DNA of 64,000 bases, taken from Peronospora farinosa (taxonomy: Eukaryota > Oomycota > Peronosporomycetes > Peronosporales > Peronosporaceae). The notes beneath the pieces were generated by a model. It was not told the DNA's origin, did no database searches, and saw only the letters and a program-made list of their open reading frames with translations. The position numbers and the translations under genes are program-made. The stretch spans positions 310,001 through 374,000 of the forward strand of contig CANTFK010000943.1 of assembly GCA_947646735.1 (NCBI GenBank), written 5' to 3'. Below, piece after piece: positions 1 to 10,612 of the stretch (its first letter is position 1; each line of letters starts with the position of its first letter).

Positions 1-2262
1 GTCACCTTTCTCAAACTTGCTCATGTTCTTTCTTCCATGTTTGTCAGCGTTCTCCTTCTGTAGGTCTACCGCAGATTGTAGTGCGTCGCGTACAAACCTG
101 GTGATGGCTTGACGTTGGAGTATAAATTCCGACACGGCCATGTCATCAATTGGTCGCGCCGACTCAATCGGCGCGTAGTTGGCAGTAGGGGAACGCTTAA
201 CCGAAGACGGGTCAATCAATGTCTGCGCAGTCCATCGAGCTAATGGAGCTTGATGGACTGCCACGTCTGATGGCGTCAAAATGGCCGTCTTTGCCTTGGA
301 TCGTGTTACTGCATTCGCGCTCAAAATACCGTGAGCTGCACTCGATCCTTGTTTATCACCTTTATCCCCCCCCAGAGTGGAGCCACTAGGTGTTGTGGGT
401 CGCCCCACGGCCAGGACAGTAGGAACACGAGGGTGACGAGCCGAATTCACAAAAAATGGCGTCAACCCTGTTGACGCGTGTACGGCGTTGTTGAGTGCGA
501 ACTCAGCGAGTGGTAAAAATGCACTCCAACTTGTAAATGACGTAGCATAACTCCGAAGAAAATCTTCGAGGACTCGGTTCACGCGCTCGGTCTGCCCATC
601 CGTTTCCGGATGGGCTGCCGTCGACATCAGCAGTTTTGTCCCGAGGAGCTCGAAAAGTGATGTCCAAAATGCGGACGTAAATCGCGGATCACGGTCCGAA
701 ACAATGTTTTCTAGAAGGCCATGATGACGGAACACCGCGTCGATGAAGTGCGCCGCGGTCTCTTCCGCGGTGACCTTAGCGTGAACAGGCACGAGATGTG
801 TCATCTTGCTGAATCTGTCAACAAAGACCAAGATGCCCGTTCGAGCTTGGCTATCGGGCGCAAGCCCGAAGATAAAATCCATCGAAACTGATCTCCAGGC
901 CTCTGCTGCAATTGGCAACGATCGCAAGGGAGCCTGTGACGATGGAGATGGCTTCACACGCTGGCATATTTCGCACGTTCGGATCCAGTTGCGTACCCAC
1001 TTATACATGTGGGGCCAGAAGAAGTCTCGAGACACACCCGCGAAAGTCTTTTCGCGGCCTACATGGCCGCCAGCAGGAGCATCGTGATACTCGTGAATGA
1101 TTCTTGCACGCAAATCCATGTCATTGGCAATCACCGTGCGAGGAGCATCGAATTGGTCGATGCTATACAGAAGCAAATCGCCATCTAAACTGTATCGATG
1201 AATATGGTCGCGCTTGGTACGGGATAATGCTCCCAGTGCAGCATCGCTGGGAGCACGCAGATACTCGATAATGTCTGCATACTCTGAGTCACCCTTGTAC
1301 GCTGCGACGATCTCATCAAATAAACACGGCTCGGGTGTAACCCGAGTTAAGTTCAGCGATACACACATTGCACATCGATCATCATCGTCCTCGTCATCAG
1401 TAGCCTGGCGACTCAGAGCAGTCCGAGGATCGTAGTCGGGACGTCGTGACAAGGCGTCAGCGAGAGTATTGGTCTTGCCTGGCTTGTAATGCACGACGAA
1501 GTTGTACTCAGAGAAGAATGAGAGCCATCGTGCCATCCGTTGGGACAGGTGTGGGCTCTTCATCGCTGTGCGCAGCGATGCATGATCGGTGTACAAAGCA
1601 AACGTACTTTCACCAAGGAGATGCACGCGAAACTTGATGAGTGCATAGCGCATCGCTAATAACTCCTTGTCGTGAACCGGATAGTTCTTCTCAGCTGGCT
1701 TCATCTGTCGCGACTGATAACTCACGACTCGTTCACGGCCCTCATCATCAAATTGCATGAGGGCACAACCGATTGCAAAATCACTGGCGTCGCAAACCAC
1801 GTGGAACGGCTTGGAATCGTCTGGTAGGACCAGGACTGGCGCTGACGCTAGGCTCTTCTTTACTGCTTCGAAGGCTGCTTGGTGCTCGGGACGCCACAAC
1901 CACGTGGCGTCTTTCTTCAAGAGTGACGACAAAGGCTGGATAGAACCAGCATAATCCTTCGTATACTTGTGCAAATAATTAGCCAAGCCGAGCCACTGGC
2001 GCAACTCCGTAGGGTTCTTGGGCGTGGGCCAAGAACAGATGGACGACACCTTCTCTGGATCAGCTCGAACTCCCGATTTACTCACATAGCAACCTAACAC
2101 CGGAATCTCCGGTGCACAAAAGACACACTTCTTGAGATTCGCGTACAACTTGTTGTCCCGCATAACTTGAAACACTTGCTTCAGGTGTTGAAGGTGAACT
2201 TGGACATCGTTGAGGTTGCCCTCGGCGCGACTATGGACGAAGATATCGTCAAAATAACTTTG
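1..2262 (-). CDS. pol: Gypsy family A pol, second part: RT palm, RNase H, integrase (partial)
   Basis: This is the continuation of pol after a one-base frame change near 2255-2262. The frame starts just before the RT active-site block SYFDDIF. It then reads through the RT connection, the RNase H domain ([13 protein letters not shown] around 1790; TDHASLR around 1590), the integrase zinc finger ([10 protein letters not shown], later CEICQRVKP around 960-1080) and the integrase core (SMDFIFGL around 870, SDRDPRF around 690, [10 protein letters not shown] around 590). I followed the frame from the RT block to the integrase core and read no stop. The C-terminus lies beyond base 1. The function is cDNA synthesis and integration. 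The frame break means pol here would be truncated unless it is a sequencing error. Confidence 0.8.
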
Positions 2263-4423
2263 GGGCAAAGTTCCGAAGAGGTCTCAACACTTGCGACACC
2301 ATGCGATTGAAAGTGGCCGGAGCGTTCTTCAATCCTTGTGGCATTACCAGCCACTCCCATAACATGCCACTCGGGGTGCTCACCGCGGTGAGTGGGATAT
2401 CGCTCGGGCGCATCAAAATCTGGTAAAAGCCATCGGTCAAGTCGATGGCACTGAAGATGACACTACCTGACGTGGAATTTAGCACCATGTCCTTCCTGGG
2501 AATAGGCGTTTGCGCAGGAATAGTGGCATCATTCAACTTATTGAACGCATGCACTATCCGCCAGCCTCCCGTAGCCTTCTTCACGCAGAAGGTTGGACTC
2601 GAATGTGGTGAGATACTCTCCCGCACATGACCCGCTTTGCGGCGACCTTCAAAGAATGCGTCAATAGCTTCGACTTGATCTCGAGGCAACGGCCACTGCC
2701 GTGTCACACAATACTTCGACCCTGGCACGAGATCAATCTCGTGCCGAACACCGCGGTCCGCAGGAAGTTCAGCCGGGATCTTGTCCGGGAACACGTCTGC
2801 ATACTCACGAGCAATGTCGTAGACGGGGTTACCAGACTCTCGCAGGGCCTCCCATGACTGTGATGCAAACCTTTCTTCACGCGCAGACTTCGGCTCAGCG
2901 CTTTGAGGACGCGCCATATGCTCCTTGTTTGCCACGGTAACCACCTCGTTGGTGATTAGACACACTTGTTCCACAGTGCCTCCCTTAAGGTCACGTAGGA
3001 AATGCTTCCAGGAAAGCCCTGGAAGACTTGTAATGGAAGACGCATTACGAGGAGGACTCTCGACCTCGATATATTGGCGCCTTTGTGGACTCCCTTCCAC
3101 GTACACGATAGCGTGGACACATTCCAACGCTAAATTCTCGGTGCTGTTGTCCCCATCGTGCTTCGAGTCACTACTCGAAGCTGGCGAACCGCAGTCAGGT
3201 GATAAACCATCACCCCCCTCTAGGCACTGGATGTCGTCATCCAAGATGCCGGAAACACTGGACGGGAGTACCCCAAACTCGACCGTCGACACTTGATGCG
3301 GGAGCTCCTGCTCGGCCGCCATAAACCCGCGTGGGAGCCCCTGCTCAACCACAGTATGCCCATGTGGGAACCTCGGTTCGACCACAGTGGGTGATGATGG
3401 GAACCCCGGTTCGACCATCATGCTCTCGCGTGAGGACTCCTGTCCGTCCACGTCACACTCGCTGGCGAGCTCTTGCTCGTCGCCACAATGCCCTTGTGGG
3501 AGCCCCTGCTCGACCACAATAGGTGCAGATGGGAACCCCGGTTCAACCACTGCATTCACGTGCGGGAACCCCTGTTCAACCGCATTAATGACGCGCGGGA
3601 ACCCCTGTATGACCGCGTCGTCCTCGTCGTCCTCTTCGCTCTGTAGCGAGGAGTCACTGTCACTTGTGTCCCGAAGAACAGCACAAGCAGTGCAGAGAGG
3701 GCCATCGCTCGCTCTGTGCACCGCCAATGTCGTGGAATCGCGATCCACGACTGTGACGTTTGGCCAGTCACTTGGAGATACCAAGAGATGGGTAAACACT
3801 TCACTGACATCGAACTTGCGTCGACGTCTCACTGATCTGGCTAACCAGTCGATCTGGGGCTTATAACGTGCCAACCATGGCATGCCCAGTATGCAATCGA
3901 ATGCGTAATTCATCGCGATCACCAAGAAATCATCATTACTGCGAAAGCCATCAAACGTATACGGCAACGACACTTCGCGCCGCGATACGCGGTGTGGTTT
4001 CCCGTCAGCCAACTTGACGACGACTTGGCCAGGTCCCTCACGGACCTGAATGCTGGGAGGCAGCATCGACAAACAAGATTCACGAAAGAAATTGTTTGTT
4101 GCTCCTGAGTCCAGGAGTGCTCGCAGAGGTCGCCGGACGCCGGCGACATGTAAACTGACAATAATCAGACGTGAATCACCACTCGTAGTGGTGGCATTTA
4201 ACCGTGCGCGTAGCGCAGGAGGACTGGAAGGTTGGGCTGCCACCGGGGGACCCGGACCTCCGTTCCAACCAGTAGGGCACCCTGCACCTACTGGTCCCGA
4301 CCGTTTTTGGACGTGTGGCCGGTACAGCACCCTCATGATGGGCGTCACACTACTTGCACCGATAATGGGGCTGGCGCACGGCACTCTGCCGCGCGATGTC
4401 CTGGCTTGAGACAACGAAAGCAA
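2249..4423 (-). CDS. pol: Gypsy family A pol, first part: protease, repeat linker, RT fingers
   Basis: The frame overlaps the end of gag by about 79 nt in a different frame, as expected for gag-pol frameshifting. The upstream edge of the frame is not a real start codon claim. In order it carries a retropepsin-like aspartic protease with the flap/active-site segment [12 protein letters not shown] (about 4075-4110), a long Asp/Glu/Pro-rich linker with repeated VVEQGLP / VVEPGFP units (about 3290-3610), and then the RT N-terminal half ([19 protein letters not shown], later [18 protein letters not shown] and [12 protein letters not shown] motifs, 2300-2620). The frame ends at 2249 immediately before the YFDD active site because of an extra base. 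The same block is present, with several stops, at 60382-62354. Confidence 0.85.
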   Translation of the reverse strand: MLSLSQARTSRGRVPCASPIIGASSVTPIMRVLYRPHVQKRSGPVGAGCPTGWNGGPGPPVAAQPSSPPALRARLNATTTSGDSRLIIVSLHVAGVRRPLRALLDSGATNNFFRESCLSMLPPSIQVREGPGQVVVKLADGKPHRVSRREVSLPYTFDGFRSNDDFLVIAMNYAFDCILGMPWLARYKPQIDWLARSVRRRRKFDVSEVFTHLLVSPSDWPNVTVVDRDSTTLAVHRASDGPLCTACAVLRDTSDSDSSLQSEEDDEDDAVIQGFPRVINAVEQGFPHVNAVVEPGFPSAPIVVEQGLPQGHCGDEQELASECDVDGQESSRESMMVEPGFPSSPTVVEPRFPHGHTVVEQGLPRGFMAAEQELPHQVSTVEFGVLPSSVSGILDDDIQCLEGGDGLSPDCGSPASSSDSKHDGDNSTENLALECVHAIVYVEGSPQRRQYIEVESPPRNASSITSLPGLSWKHFLRDLKGGTVEQVCLITNEVVTVANKEHMARPQSAEPKSAREERFASQSWEALRESGNPVYDIAREYADVFPDKIPAELPADRGVRHEIDLVPGSKYCVTRQWPLPRDQVEAIDAFFEGRRKAGHVRESISPHSSPTFCVKKATGGWRIVHAFNKLNDATIPAQTPIPRKDMVLNSTSGSVIFSAIDLTDGFYQILMRPSDIPLTAVSTPSGMLWEWLVMPQGLKNAPATFNRMVSQVLRPLRNFAPKLF
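3290..3620 (-). repeat. Degenerate peptide-coding repeat in the PR-RT linker of family A
   Basis: About nine imperfect units of roughly 14-15 codons encode variants of VVEQGLP, VVEPGFP, VVEPRFP and AVEQGFP followed by a short variable spacer. They lie between the protease and RT domains. The other family A copy carries an equivalent but differently composed array at 61000-61330, so the position is conserved while unit sequence and order differ. Function is unknown. Confidence 0.7.
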
Positions 4424-5337
4424 ACCATTGGACGCCCGGTGCGAGCGTCACCTTTATGATGAAAGACACGTCGCCGGTCACCCGACGACTCAATAACGTC
4501 GATCTCCATAGGTTCTGGGCCAGAAGGCCGGGGAACGCTGACGACCGAGGGTTTGGCATAGGCCTTTGTGACCCTAAAGTCTTCACGGAGTGCGATGGCG
4601 AATGCCTCCTCCAATGTGGCAGGCTCGGCGCGCTCCAGCGATAAGCGGGTCTGCCCCTCACGCATACCATCCACAAAGACATTCACCTGTGTGTACATGT
4701 CCATGGGGTGCGTGATAATACACGACGCCAGGTGCCTAGCCATCTGTACGTAGTCGCGCATCGCCATTTTACCCTGTCGCATCGACAGGAATCTTGATCG
4801 CACCAGTTTCTCCTCTTGTGGTGGCTCGAAAGCAAGACGGAGATCGTCCTGGATGGTATCCAAGGTGGGAAATGCGTGCTCGTCCACAACGAGTTTACCA
4901 AGGGCCCACTCCTTGGCCTTCCCGGTGAGGCGGGAAAGAAGAAAGTTGACCTTCGCCTGTGGAGCCTCAAGAAGTCTCGAGGCGATGGCGATATCAACTT
5001 CTCGGAACCACCGGTTCAGCGATAACCGGTCCTTACCTTCTCCAGAGTAGGAGGAGGTTTCCATCTTCACGGCCTCATTACGTGAAGGGCGCGAGGGAGT
5101 TAAGCCTCGCCGGTTGGATTCGGCGAGCTCGCGTGCCATAAACTCATGTATGGCGAGACGTTGCGCGTCAGGGGTCGCTGATCTCATCAGCGACGCGACG
5201 AATGCCTCTCCCGATATCGCCGCGAGGCGATTAAGGGCATCCCACTCAACACCAGTAAGATGGGGGAAGGTCGCGTGCTCCAGAAATAAATCTGGAGCGT
5301 CAAAGTACGACGATTCGCTCATCCCAAACTCGGGCAT
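4345..5337 (-). CDS. gag: Gypsy family A Gag with CCHC zinc knuckle
   Basis: A 330-aa intact frame. The ATG at 5335-5337 lies about 24 nt downstream of the primer-binding site. The central part ([20 protein letters not shown], later [11 protein letters not shown] and [14 protein letters not shown]) is the retrotransposon-gag capsid-type domain around residues 95-220. The C-terminal zinc knuckle [14 protein letters not shown] fits CX2CX4HX4C at about residues 305-318. It forms virus-like particles and packages the RNA. The 3' end overlaps the pol frame, so Pol is probably made by ribosomal frameshifting. The homologous gag at 59340-60379 is broken by a frameshift and a stop. Confidence 0.88.
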   Translation of the reverse strand: MPEFGMSESSYFDAPDLFLEHATFPHLTGVEWDALNRLAAISGEAFVASLMRSATPDAQRLAIHEFMARELAESNRRGLTPSRPSRNEAVKMETSSYSGEGKDRLSLNRWFREVDIAIASRLLEAPQAKVNFLLSRLTGKAKEWALGKLVVDEHAFPTLDTIQDDLRLAFEPPQEEKLVRSRFLSMRQGKMAMRDYVQMARHLASCIITHPMDMYTQVNVFVDGMREGQTRLSLERAEPATLEEAFAIALREDFRVTKAYAKPSVVSVPRPSGPEPMEIDVIESSGDRRRVFHHKGDARTGRPMVCFRCLKPGHRAAECRAPAPLSVQVV

Positions 5338-5342
5338 AGGAA

Positions 5343-5361
5343 GGACTACAAAGTGCTACCA
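5343..5361 (-). other. Primer-binding site of family A, left copy
   Basis: Two bases after the LTR end (…CCGTTACA), the minus strand reads TGGTAGCACTTTG. TGGTAGC at this point matches the complement of a tRNA 3' end GCTACCA, the type expected for initiator tRNA-Met primers. The same TGGTAGCACTT is at 59316 in the other copy. tRNA identity is inference. Confidence 0.65.
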
Positions 5362-5363
5362 GG

Positions 5364-5707
5364 TGTAACGGGGCTAGAACGTACCGTCACTAGCTTACAC
5401 GTGCGCTTGAGGAAGACTCAAGCCCGAGTATTAGGTATTAAGTAAATTTAACTCTGATTTTTATTTTGGTTTTAATTCGTACTAATTACGAAGATTTTAG
5501 TCGTAATAAATACGACAGTGTTCCCGCCTTTCGGGAACCACACAATTTCAGGTTGATTTATCATTGGTCCATATTGGGGACTTTTTAGGCCCAATAATAA
5601 ACCAATAATAAATTACCACGCTGTGCCCGCTATTCGGGCCCAGCACCTGCCTACATATGTAATTGTTTATTTGTGTTAATGCTATATGTGTAATGTAGCC
5701 CATTACA
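5364..5707 (-). repeat. 5' LTR of family A, left copy (344 bp)
   Basis: On the minus strand it begins TGTAATGGGC and ends CCCCGTTACA, a classic TG…CA LTR with matching inverted ends. It shares blocks with the LTR at 58995-59313: TTTATTATTGGTTTATTATTGG, GTGGTTCCC and CAGAGTTAAATTTAC. The two copies differ at many positions, so they are related but not a recent pair. Confidence 0.88.
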
Positions 5708-7212
5708 ATAACAGACCATTTTTGTCGATATCTTCGGACATAAATCTCCACTCTCGTGAACACAGACTTGGTCATCGGGAATATTTACTTCAGCCTTGAT
5801 GACCGGTGGACCCTCTGCTGGGTGGGCCGGTGGACCCTCCTCTGGGTGGACCTGTGGACCCTCCTCTGGGTGGACCCTCTCCATATCGGTCCTATCCTTC
5901 GATGATACTTCGTTGCCCACGCTAGCTCTAGCTGGTGACCTCATCGAGGGCCTCCCCTCCAGACTCCTGATCAGATGGTAATGACTCAGGGTCCTCATAA
6001 CAGACTCGTGCACCGCGTTTATCACTGGCACTTGGGTCCCCGTCCGTAGCAACATTTTATGTGGAGTCGCGTACTGATGTTTCTCGACCATCGGACCTTG
6101 GTATACTTCTTCTTGAGTAGTTTCTGCATCCTCCTCGTCGGTGGTTGCTTGGTAGGCTAGATTTTTCCATTCAGCGTACCTCCTAGAACCCACTGACACG
6201 AATCCTTGGGCCCGGGGAACCCGGTCCTTATCCAGCCAAATGCCCAGCTTGGTATCCTCGTGTAGGATCAGGTCCTTGTCACTCACATTGGTGACCCTCA
6301 AGAATTGACGATGTCCATGTCCTTGGATCATCGTAGTCACCCATCTGTCTCCACGGGTCATCCATAATTTCCACTGGTCCGACGTAACCCTCTTCAGCGG
6401 AACCTCGACATATTTTGTTCGCCGGTAAATTCACGTACTGACCCAATTTTACCTCAGACAATATGGCCACTATACAAGGTCTTGCGACCTGTCAGCTGGA
6501 TTCGAACTTCGTCTGGCAAGCAAATAGTTCCGTCCGCCATGTCCAAACGAATTCCAGCTGGCACCATAAAGTCCATCCCTAGTAGTACATCCTGGCCGGC
6601 CATGGACCCGACCCACACATTGAAGAAGTATACTAATACACCATTCAGCGTTATCTTGATCTTCGTTCGCCCTTACGTGGTGTAAACTGCTTCTCCAATG
6701 CCCACGCACTCTTGCTTTTCGCTTGTGTTAATCTGACAGCCTACCTTACGAGCAAAGGCGAAATCCAAAATAGATATCTCGGCACCAGAATCAAACAGTA
6801 GATTCGCACAAATATTGTTAACTTTCCCAGAGGCTTTGGCTTGCTTAAACCACTTTCCTGGGGCATGGTGTTTCCAGTATCCTCTTGACTCTCCCGGCAA
6901 TAAATCCAATGTCATCATAGTCTCCTCTCGGGAATAAACGGGAGGTATACATGCATTGGCCACAGCAGCAACAGAATTAATGCAAAAGCCCGATGTATTT
7001 CCAATCAATTCATCCGACTTATTGACCTTCTTCACGGGGTGTTTCTCCACAAATGCATAAATGCAACAATTAGAACGCTCGGCTCGTACCAGATTCAAAC
7101 CTGGCGAGCGTTCTAATTTAACATCTTCTCCGCCGCCTCGGGCAGCTGCCCCGCGTGTTTGTTCGGGTTGTACCACTGGCGAATCAGATTGTAGAACTCT
7201 TCCATCGGGCAC
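5708..7212 (-). pseudogene. pol: Gypsy family B pol, N-terminal part (protease, pre-RT), broken
   Basis: The minus-strand frames carry the retropepsin active site LLFDSGAEISILD near 6760-6800. They are followed by VGCQINTSEKQECVGIGEAV and, after a frame change near 6670-6700, by ILGMDF-type protease sequence and the WVTTMIQGHG / HEDTKLGIWL region. The last codons before the LTR of the inserted element are at 5708. The matching region of the right copy is 54548-56395, which continues into RT. Near 5796-5880 it contains a 24-bp tandem repeat coding for HPEEGPP units. At least two frame changes make it a pseudogene. Confidence 0.75.
5796..5880 (-). repeat. 24-bp tandem repeat inside family B pol
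   Basis: Three to four units of GGTGGACCCTCCTCTGGGT type (plus strand) encode HPEEGPP/HPAEGPP on the minus strand. They are not present at the same place in the right family B copy, so the array arose within this copy or subfamily. Confidence 0.7.
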
Positions 7213-8058
7213 TTGCCGACGTCATGAACCTTGCCACAACCGCGACACACAAACAGGCAGTGGTCAGCTGGGTGACCCTTCTTTCCACAGCACTCGCAAA
7301 CGAGTCGCTTCCAACAGTCCAGATCCCCATGCTTCCTAGATCCACAATGGGTACACTTCGCCACGGGTGACCCTGGAACCACCTTTTGTCCAGTTCCCTC
7401 TGCCGTGCGTCTACCTCGGTCTGGCTCTGGGTCCTGATGATCCCGGGGGTCATCTGCGTTCCTCGCCCTACCAGTGTAAGGTTCACTCGCCGCCGCATAC
7501 ATTCTTCTGAGGTAACCTTCTCCCTCAGACCCACTGGAGCTGGACCCTTGGTCATTTTCACTTTCAGAAGTGGCTCGGATGACTTGGACGGGTCTTCTCA
7601 GCTGACTCTTGGTGTGGTCTGGAGTGATTGGGGCATTTTGGCGAAACTTGCTGGAACCGAACAAGACCCTTCCTTGACGCGTCTTCGCTCTCTGACGAGC
7701 CAGCAGGACTTCCTCCAGGTCTTCTGCATCAGAAAGTCTGAGCAATGTAAGCTGGTCCGCTTATTCTCAATCATCCAAGGTTTCCACGTAATGGGTCCAC
7801 GTGTTCACGCTTTACACTGGGGGGTCCACCCTTAATATCTAGCTTGGCCCTGAGCCCTGCCACGTTCAAACGGTACAGATATTGCAAGGGTGACTCATCG
7901 GTTCTCTTTCTGGCGTGATGATATTGTCGGGCCACCGACACCCCCAAGCCGCAAAATTGTGCTTGGAACTCTCGCAACAGCAGTTTCCAATCAACGCGTA
8001 CTGTTCGACCCAGCTGTCGATAACCAATTCTGAGCTGGACCTGTGAGCAGGGACCCAA
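7113..8058 (-). pseudogene. gag: Gypsy family B Gag C-terminal half with three zinc knuckles, broken
   Basis: Two frames (7771-8058 and 7113-7745) continue Gag after a frame change near 8000. The first has the capsid-like segment SPLQYLYRLNVAGLRAKLDI. The second has three Cys/His knuckles in a row: CTHCGSRKHGDLDC and CECCGKKGHPADHC (both CX2CX4HX4C) and CRGCGKVHDVGKC (CX2CX3HX4C). Triple knuckles are a distinctive mark of family B against the single knuckle of family A. The right copy has the same arrangement at 56332-57072. Confidence 0.75.
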
Positions 8059-9601
8059 AGATGAGACACTTCTCGCTGTCTGGTGCCTGGTCTCGGAGGA
8101 AAGCCGTCTTTACCTTAGTGCTCCAGCTTCTGGCACGATCTGCATCGTGGTCCCTTCCGCTAAACTCCATCAGATCCGACGAGGCCGATACCCTGATGTG
8201 TGGAACAACAGTAGGGGGTCCTCCTGCCGTAGCCGTGGCCACAGTCGCTCGCGCTGAGGTCATCGGGAACGCCAAGTCATCTGGGTCGTATTCATCATGG
8301 GTTGACCCCACAGATTCCATGTCCACATCAGGGATATCGCCTAGTGGTCCTAGGCGCTCAATCCGCTGGGAGGACCTGGGGTGAACTGGCCCTTGACACC
8401 TCGTGGTGTGTCCCCTGTCCACTGCAACTTTTGTGGAGCCTCGATCTTCAAGGAACTTGGTCATCGCCTTATCAAAGTACGACTGGAGCGCGCTAGGGGA
8501 AACTGACTCAGTCTTTGTTTCCTGGTCCGTTTTTGTCCCCATCAACCTTGGCTCCACTTTGCACCGGGCCTCCGTCTCCTCCTGTGCTTGGCGCTGGACC
8601 CATGGGGTTGCTGTTTCCATATGACCAGCTTCACGAATTCTTGCTTCCAACAACGCTGCACCAGCTGGACCCAGTTGCATTCGGTCCACCGTATCCATAA
8701 GGGCCGACATCATAGATGAGGTGGCCGATTCATATTGAGACCTTGGTGACGATTCACCGAGTGACCCAGCAGGAGAGCCCACACCAGGATCCACTACTCC
8801 TCCATCTTGACGGGGTACTTCCTTTGGGGGGAACATTCCCACTAACGTCTTGAGGTGACCATGCAGGGTCACTAAGGTCTTCTTCAAGGTCTCGAACCCG
8901 AAATCGAAGAGGGTCTCAGCGGTAAAGTTCCCAGCAGCCATCCCAGCTTCATGTAGCAGATTCATTACGGCCTTGAGGACCTCCAGGTCTGTGGTCGTGG
9001 TGGGAAGAGCCGTTATCGGACCGTGGACCTGGTACAGAAGCTTGACCTTGAGCGCCTTCATCACCGGGTCCTTTCGAAGAAACTTCTTCAATTTCTTCCG
9101 ATGGTAGGCTTCTTCCAAATCTTCTTCTGTCCAGTCCTTACCGGCCACGCCTTGGCTCTCTCCCGACTCGTCCGTCGTGTCTCCGCCTATCGATGCCTTC
9201 AACTTGGTATGCTTCTGCTTCTTTTGCTGCTTGTTCTTGGGCACCTTTGGCTCTTGAGTGGTAGGTTGGGAGACTTGTTTCGGGGTCCCTTGTTTTTTAG
9301 CTTTCGCTGTCAAACTTGGGACCCCTAGACCATAATATTTAAAATGGCCCATGTTGTCTTCTTCAACGAAGACATAAGGGGGAGGATTTTGTGATTTTTC
9401 TTCATATTCCACCTTGACCTTAATAGCAAAGCTCCTCCCCGGGCTCTGCAGGTCCTTCGATCCTTCTTCCTTCTTGATCACTGGCGATCCGGTTTCCACT
9501 GTCTTGGTCGTCCCTTGGTCTATCTTGACCGTTATCTTTTCTTCTTCGTGGGACTCACGGTGAAATCCCGCGTCTCCCGAAGATCCGGGCACGCGCACCA
9601 T
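7991..9601 (-). CDS. gag: Gypsy family B Gag N-terminal part
   Basis: An open frame from the ATG at 9599-9601 (protein start MVRVPGSSGDAGF) to 7991. It is lysine/glutamate-rich and low in complexity (KKQGTPKQVSQP, KNKQQKKQKHTKLK), then has a more ordered domain around ALMDTVDRMQLGPAGAALLEARI, and ends near SDLMEFSGRDHDADRARSW. I chose this ATG rather than earlier ones because they lie inside the LTR, and because the right copy preserves the same bases at 58852-58854. The start codon overlaps the putative primer-binding site. The frame is lost after 7991. Confidence 0.65.
   Translation of the reverse strand: MVRVPGSSGDAGFHRESHEEEKITVKIDQGTTKTVETGSPVIKKEEGSKDLQSPGRSFAIKVKVEYEEKSQNPPPYVFVEEDNMGHFKYYGLGVPSLTAKAKKQGTPKQVSQPTTQEPKVPKNKQQKKQKHTKLKASIGGDTTDESGESQGVAGKDWTEEDLEEAYHRKKLKKFLRKDPVMKALKVKLLYQVHGPITALPTTTTDLEVLKAVMNLLHEAGMAAGNFTAETLFDFGFETLKKTLVTLHGHLKTLVGMFPPKEVPRQDGGVVDPGVGSPAGSLGESSPRSQYESATSSMMSALMDTVDRMQLGPAGAALLEARIREAGHMETATPWVQRQAQEETEARCKVEPRLMGTKTDQETKTESVSPSALQSYFDKAMTKFLEDRGSTKVAVDRGHTTRCQGPVHPRSSQRIERLGPLGDIPDVDMESVGSTHDEYDPDDLAFPMTSARATVATATAGGPPTVVPHIRVSASSDLMEFSGRDHDADRARSWSTKVKTAFLRDQAPDSEKCLIFGSLLTGPAQNWLSTAGSNSTR
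9582..9600 (-). other. Putative primer-binding site of family B overlapping the gag start
   Basis: The plus strand reads GATCCGGGCACGCGCACCA, which looks like a tRNA 3' end finishing in CCA and lies one base from the LTR edge at 9602. On the minus strand the same bases (TGGTGCGCG…) are the second base onward of the gag ATG GTG CGC. The right copy is identical at 58835-58853. The primer tRNA was not identified. Confidence 0.5.
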
Positions 9602-10154
9602 TGTGGTGGAGTGGATTCTCAAACAACGTGAGAGAACCACAAACACACACAGCGCCGGACTGCCGACTTACGGAGGGGGTACCCCGATACCGTGTCGCGT
9701 CAACCTTGGGTCTCACCTTGTGTACCCGTCGGCTTGGCTGGTCTTTCTCCTCGTTAGACGCAGAAGACTTAAAGACTTGGTCTTTGTATGGAGGGACTTG
9801 GAGGCCACGAGTGAATATACTTCACTTGGGACCGGATTTCTTGGGCTCAATCGACTTAGTCGAGAGCGATGCACCTGGTACTATGTACCCCTTTGGTGGC
9901 TGACTGTTTCTTGGTCTTCGACCCCTTTTCTTGTTCCCCGCAGGGAAACCGCTTCCTATAGCGGGTTGTAGAGTGTTGACACTTACTTGACACCTCAGGC
10001 CAACTATCCTGAGGTTCAACTTGCGTTGCTTGAGCCGTCTAACACCTGCTGGACGTCGGGGGGCCAAAGGGTATCCCGCCCGGAAGAGGTGTAGCGACGG
10101 AGAAGCTTAGGAGGGGCGCTTAAAGCTGCCACGTGTAATGCAAATTCGAGTGTG

Positions 10155-10169
10155 TTTATTTATCTTATA
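10155..10169 (-). promoter_or_regulatory. TATA-like box of family B LTR, left copy
   Basis: On the minus strand TATAAGATAAATAAA lies just upstream (in transcription sense) of the conserved TTTGCATTACACGTGGC block, and downstream of the U3 tandem repeats. The right copy has TATATAAAAT at the equivalent place (51815-51824). This is consistent with the LTR promoter. The start site is not determined. Confidence 0.5.
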
Positions 10170-10307
10170 CCTTGTATGCTTTTCTTGCCTAACCCTAACC
10201 CTTTGATCTGAAAAGTGCCACGTGCCGACTCTTGGAGGAAGGACTGGCTCCTTGGTACCCTGTACTTTCTGTAATCTTCGATATTCTGTGTACCGGTTCT
10301 GCACCCT

Positions 10308-10612
10308 CGGACATTGGGCCCTGGTACCCCTGGGCCTCGGTACCCTGGGCCCCGGTACCCCTGTACCCCTGGGCCCCGGTACCCTGGTACCCTTAGGCCC
10401 CTGGGCCCCGGTATCCTGGTACCCCTGGGCCCCTGTTACCTGGGGTCCACATGTTGCCTGGGGTCCACATGTTACCTGGGGTCCACCTGTCACCTGAGGT
10501 CCACCGGTCACCTGGGTTCACCTGTTGTCTGGGTCAACCTGTTGCCTGGGGTCCACCGGTCACCTGGGTCCACCTGTTGTCTGGGACCCACCTGTTACCT
10601 GGGGTCAACTTA
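10308..10612. repeat. Two adjacent minisatellites in family B LTR U3
   Basis: First array, about 10308-10435: imperfect GGTACCCTGGGCCCC / GGTACCCCTG units, extremely GC-rich. Second array, about 10436-10612: imperfect units of about 18 bp containing GGTCCACCTGTTACCTGGG. The right copy carries a different 20-bp minisatellite at the matching place. Confidence 0.8.

Larger units (their letters stand above)
1..5707 (-). mobile_element. Ty3/Gypsy LTR retrotransposon, family A, left copy (5' part, runs off left edge)
   Basis: Reading leftward on the minus strand the order is 5' LTR (5364-5707), primer-binding site, gag (4345-5337), then pol with protease, reverse transcriptase, RNase H and integrase down to base 1. 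The PR-RT-RH-IN order is the Ty3/Gypsy order. The 3' LTR lies outside the window. Within the window the only clear lesion is one extra base near 2255-2262, so this copy looks young compared with the family A copy at 58995. Its right edge falls inside the pol of a family B element, with sequence resuming at 5708. The target duplication cannot be tested because the other junction is missing. Confidence 0.9.
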
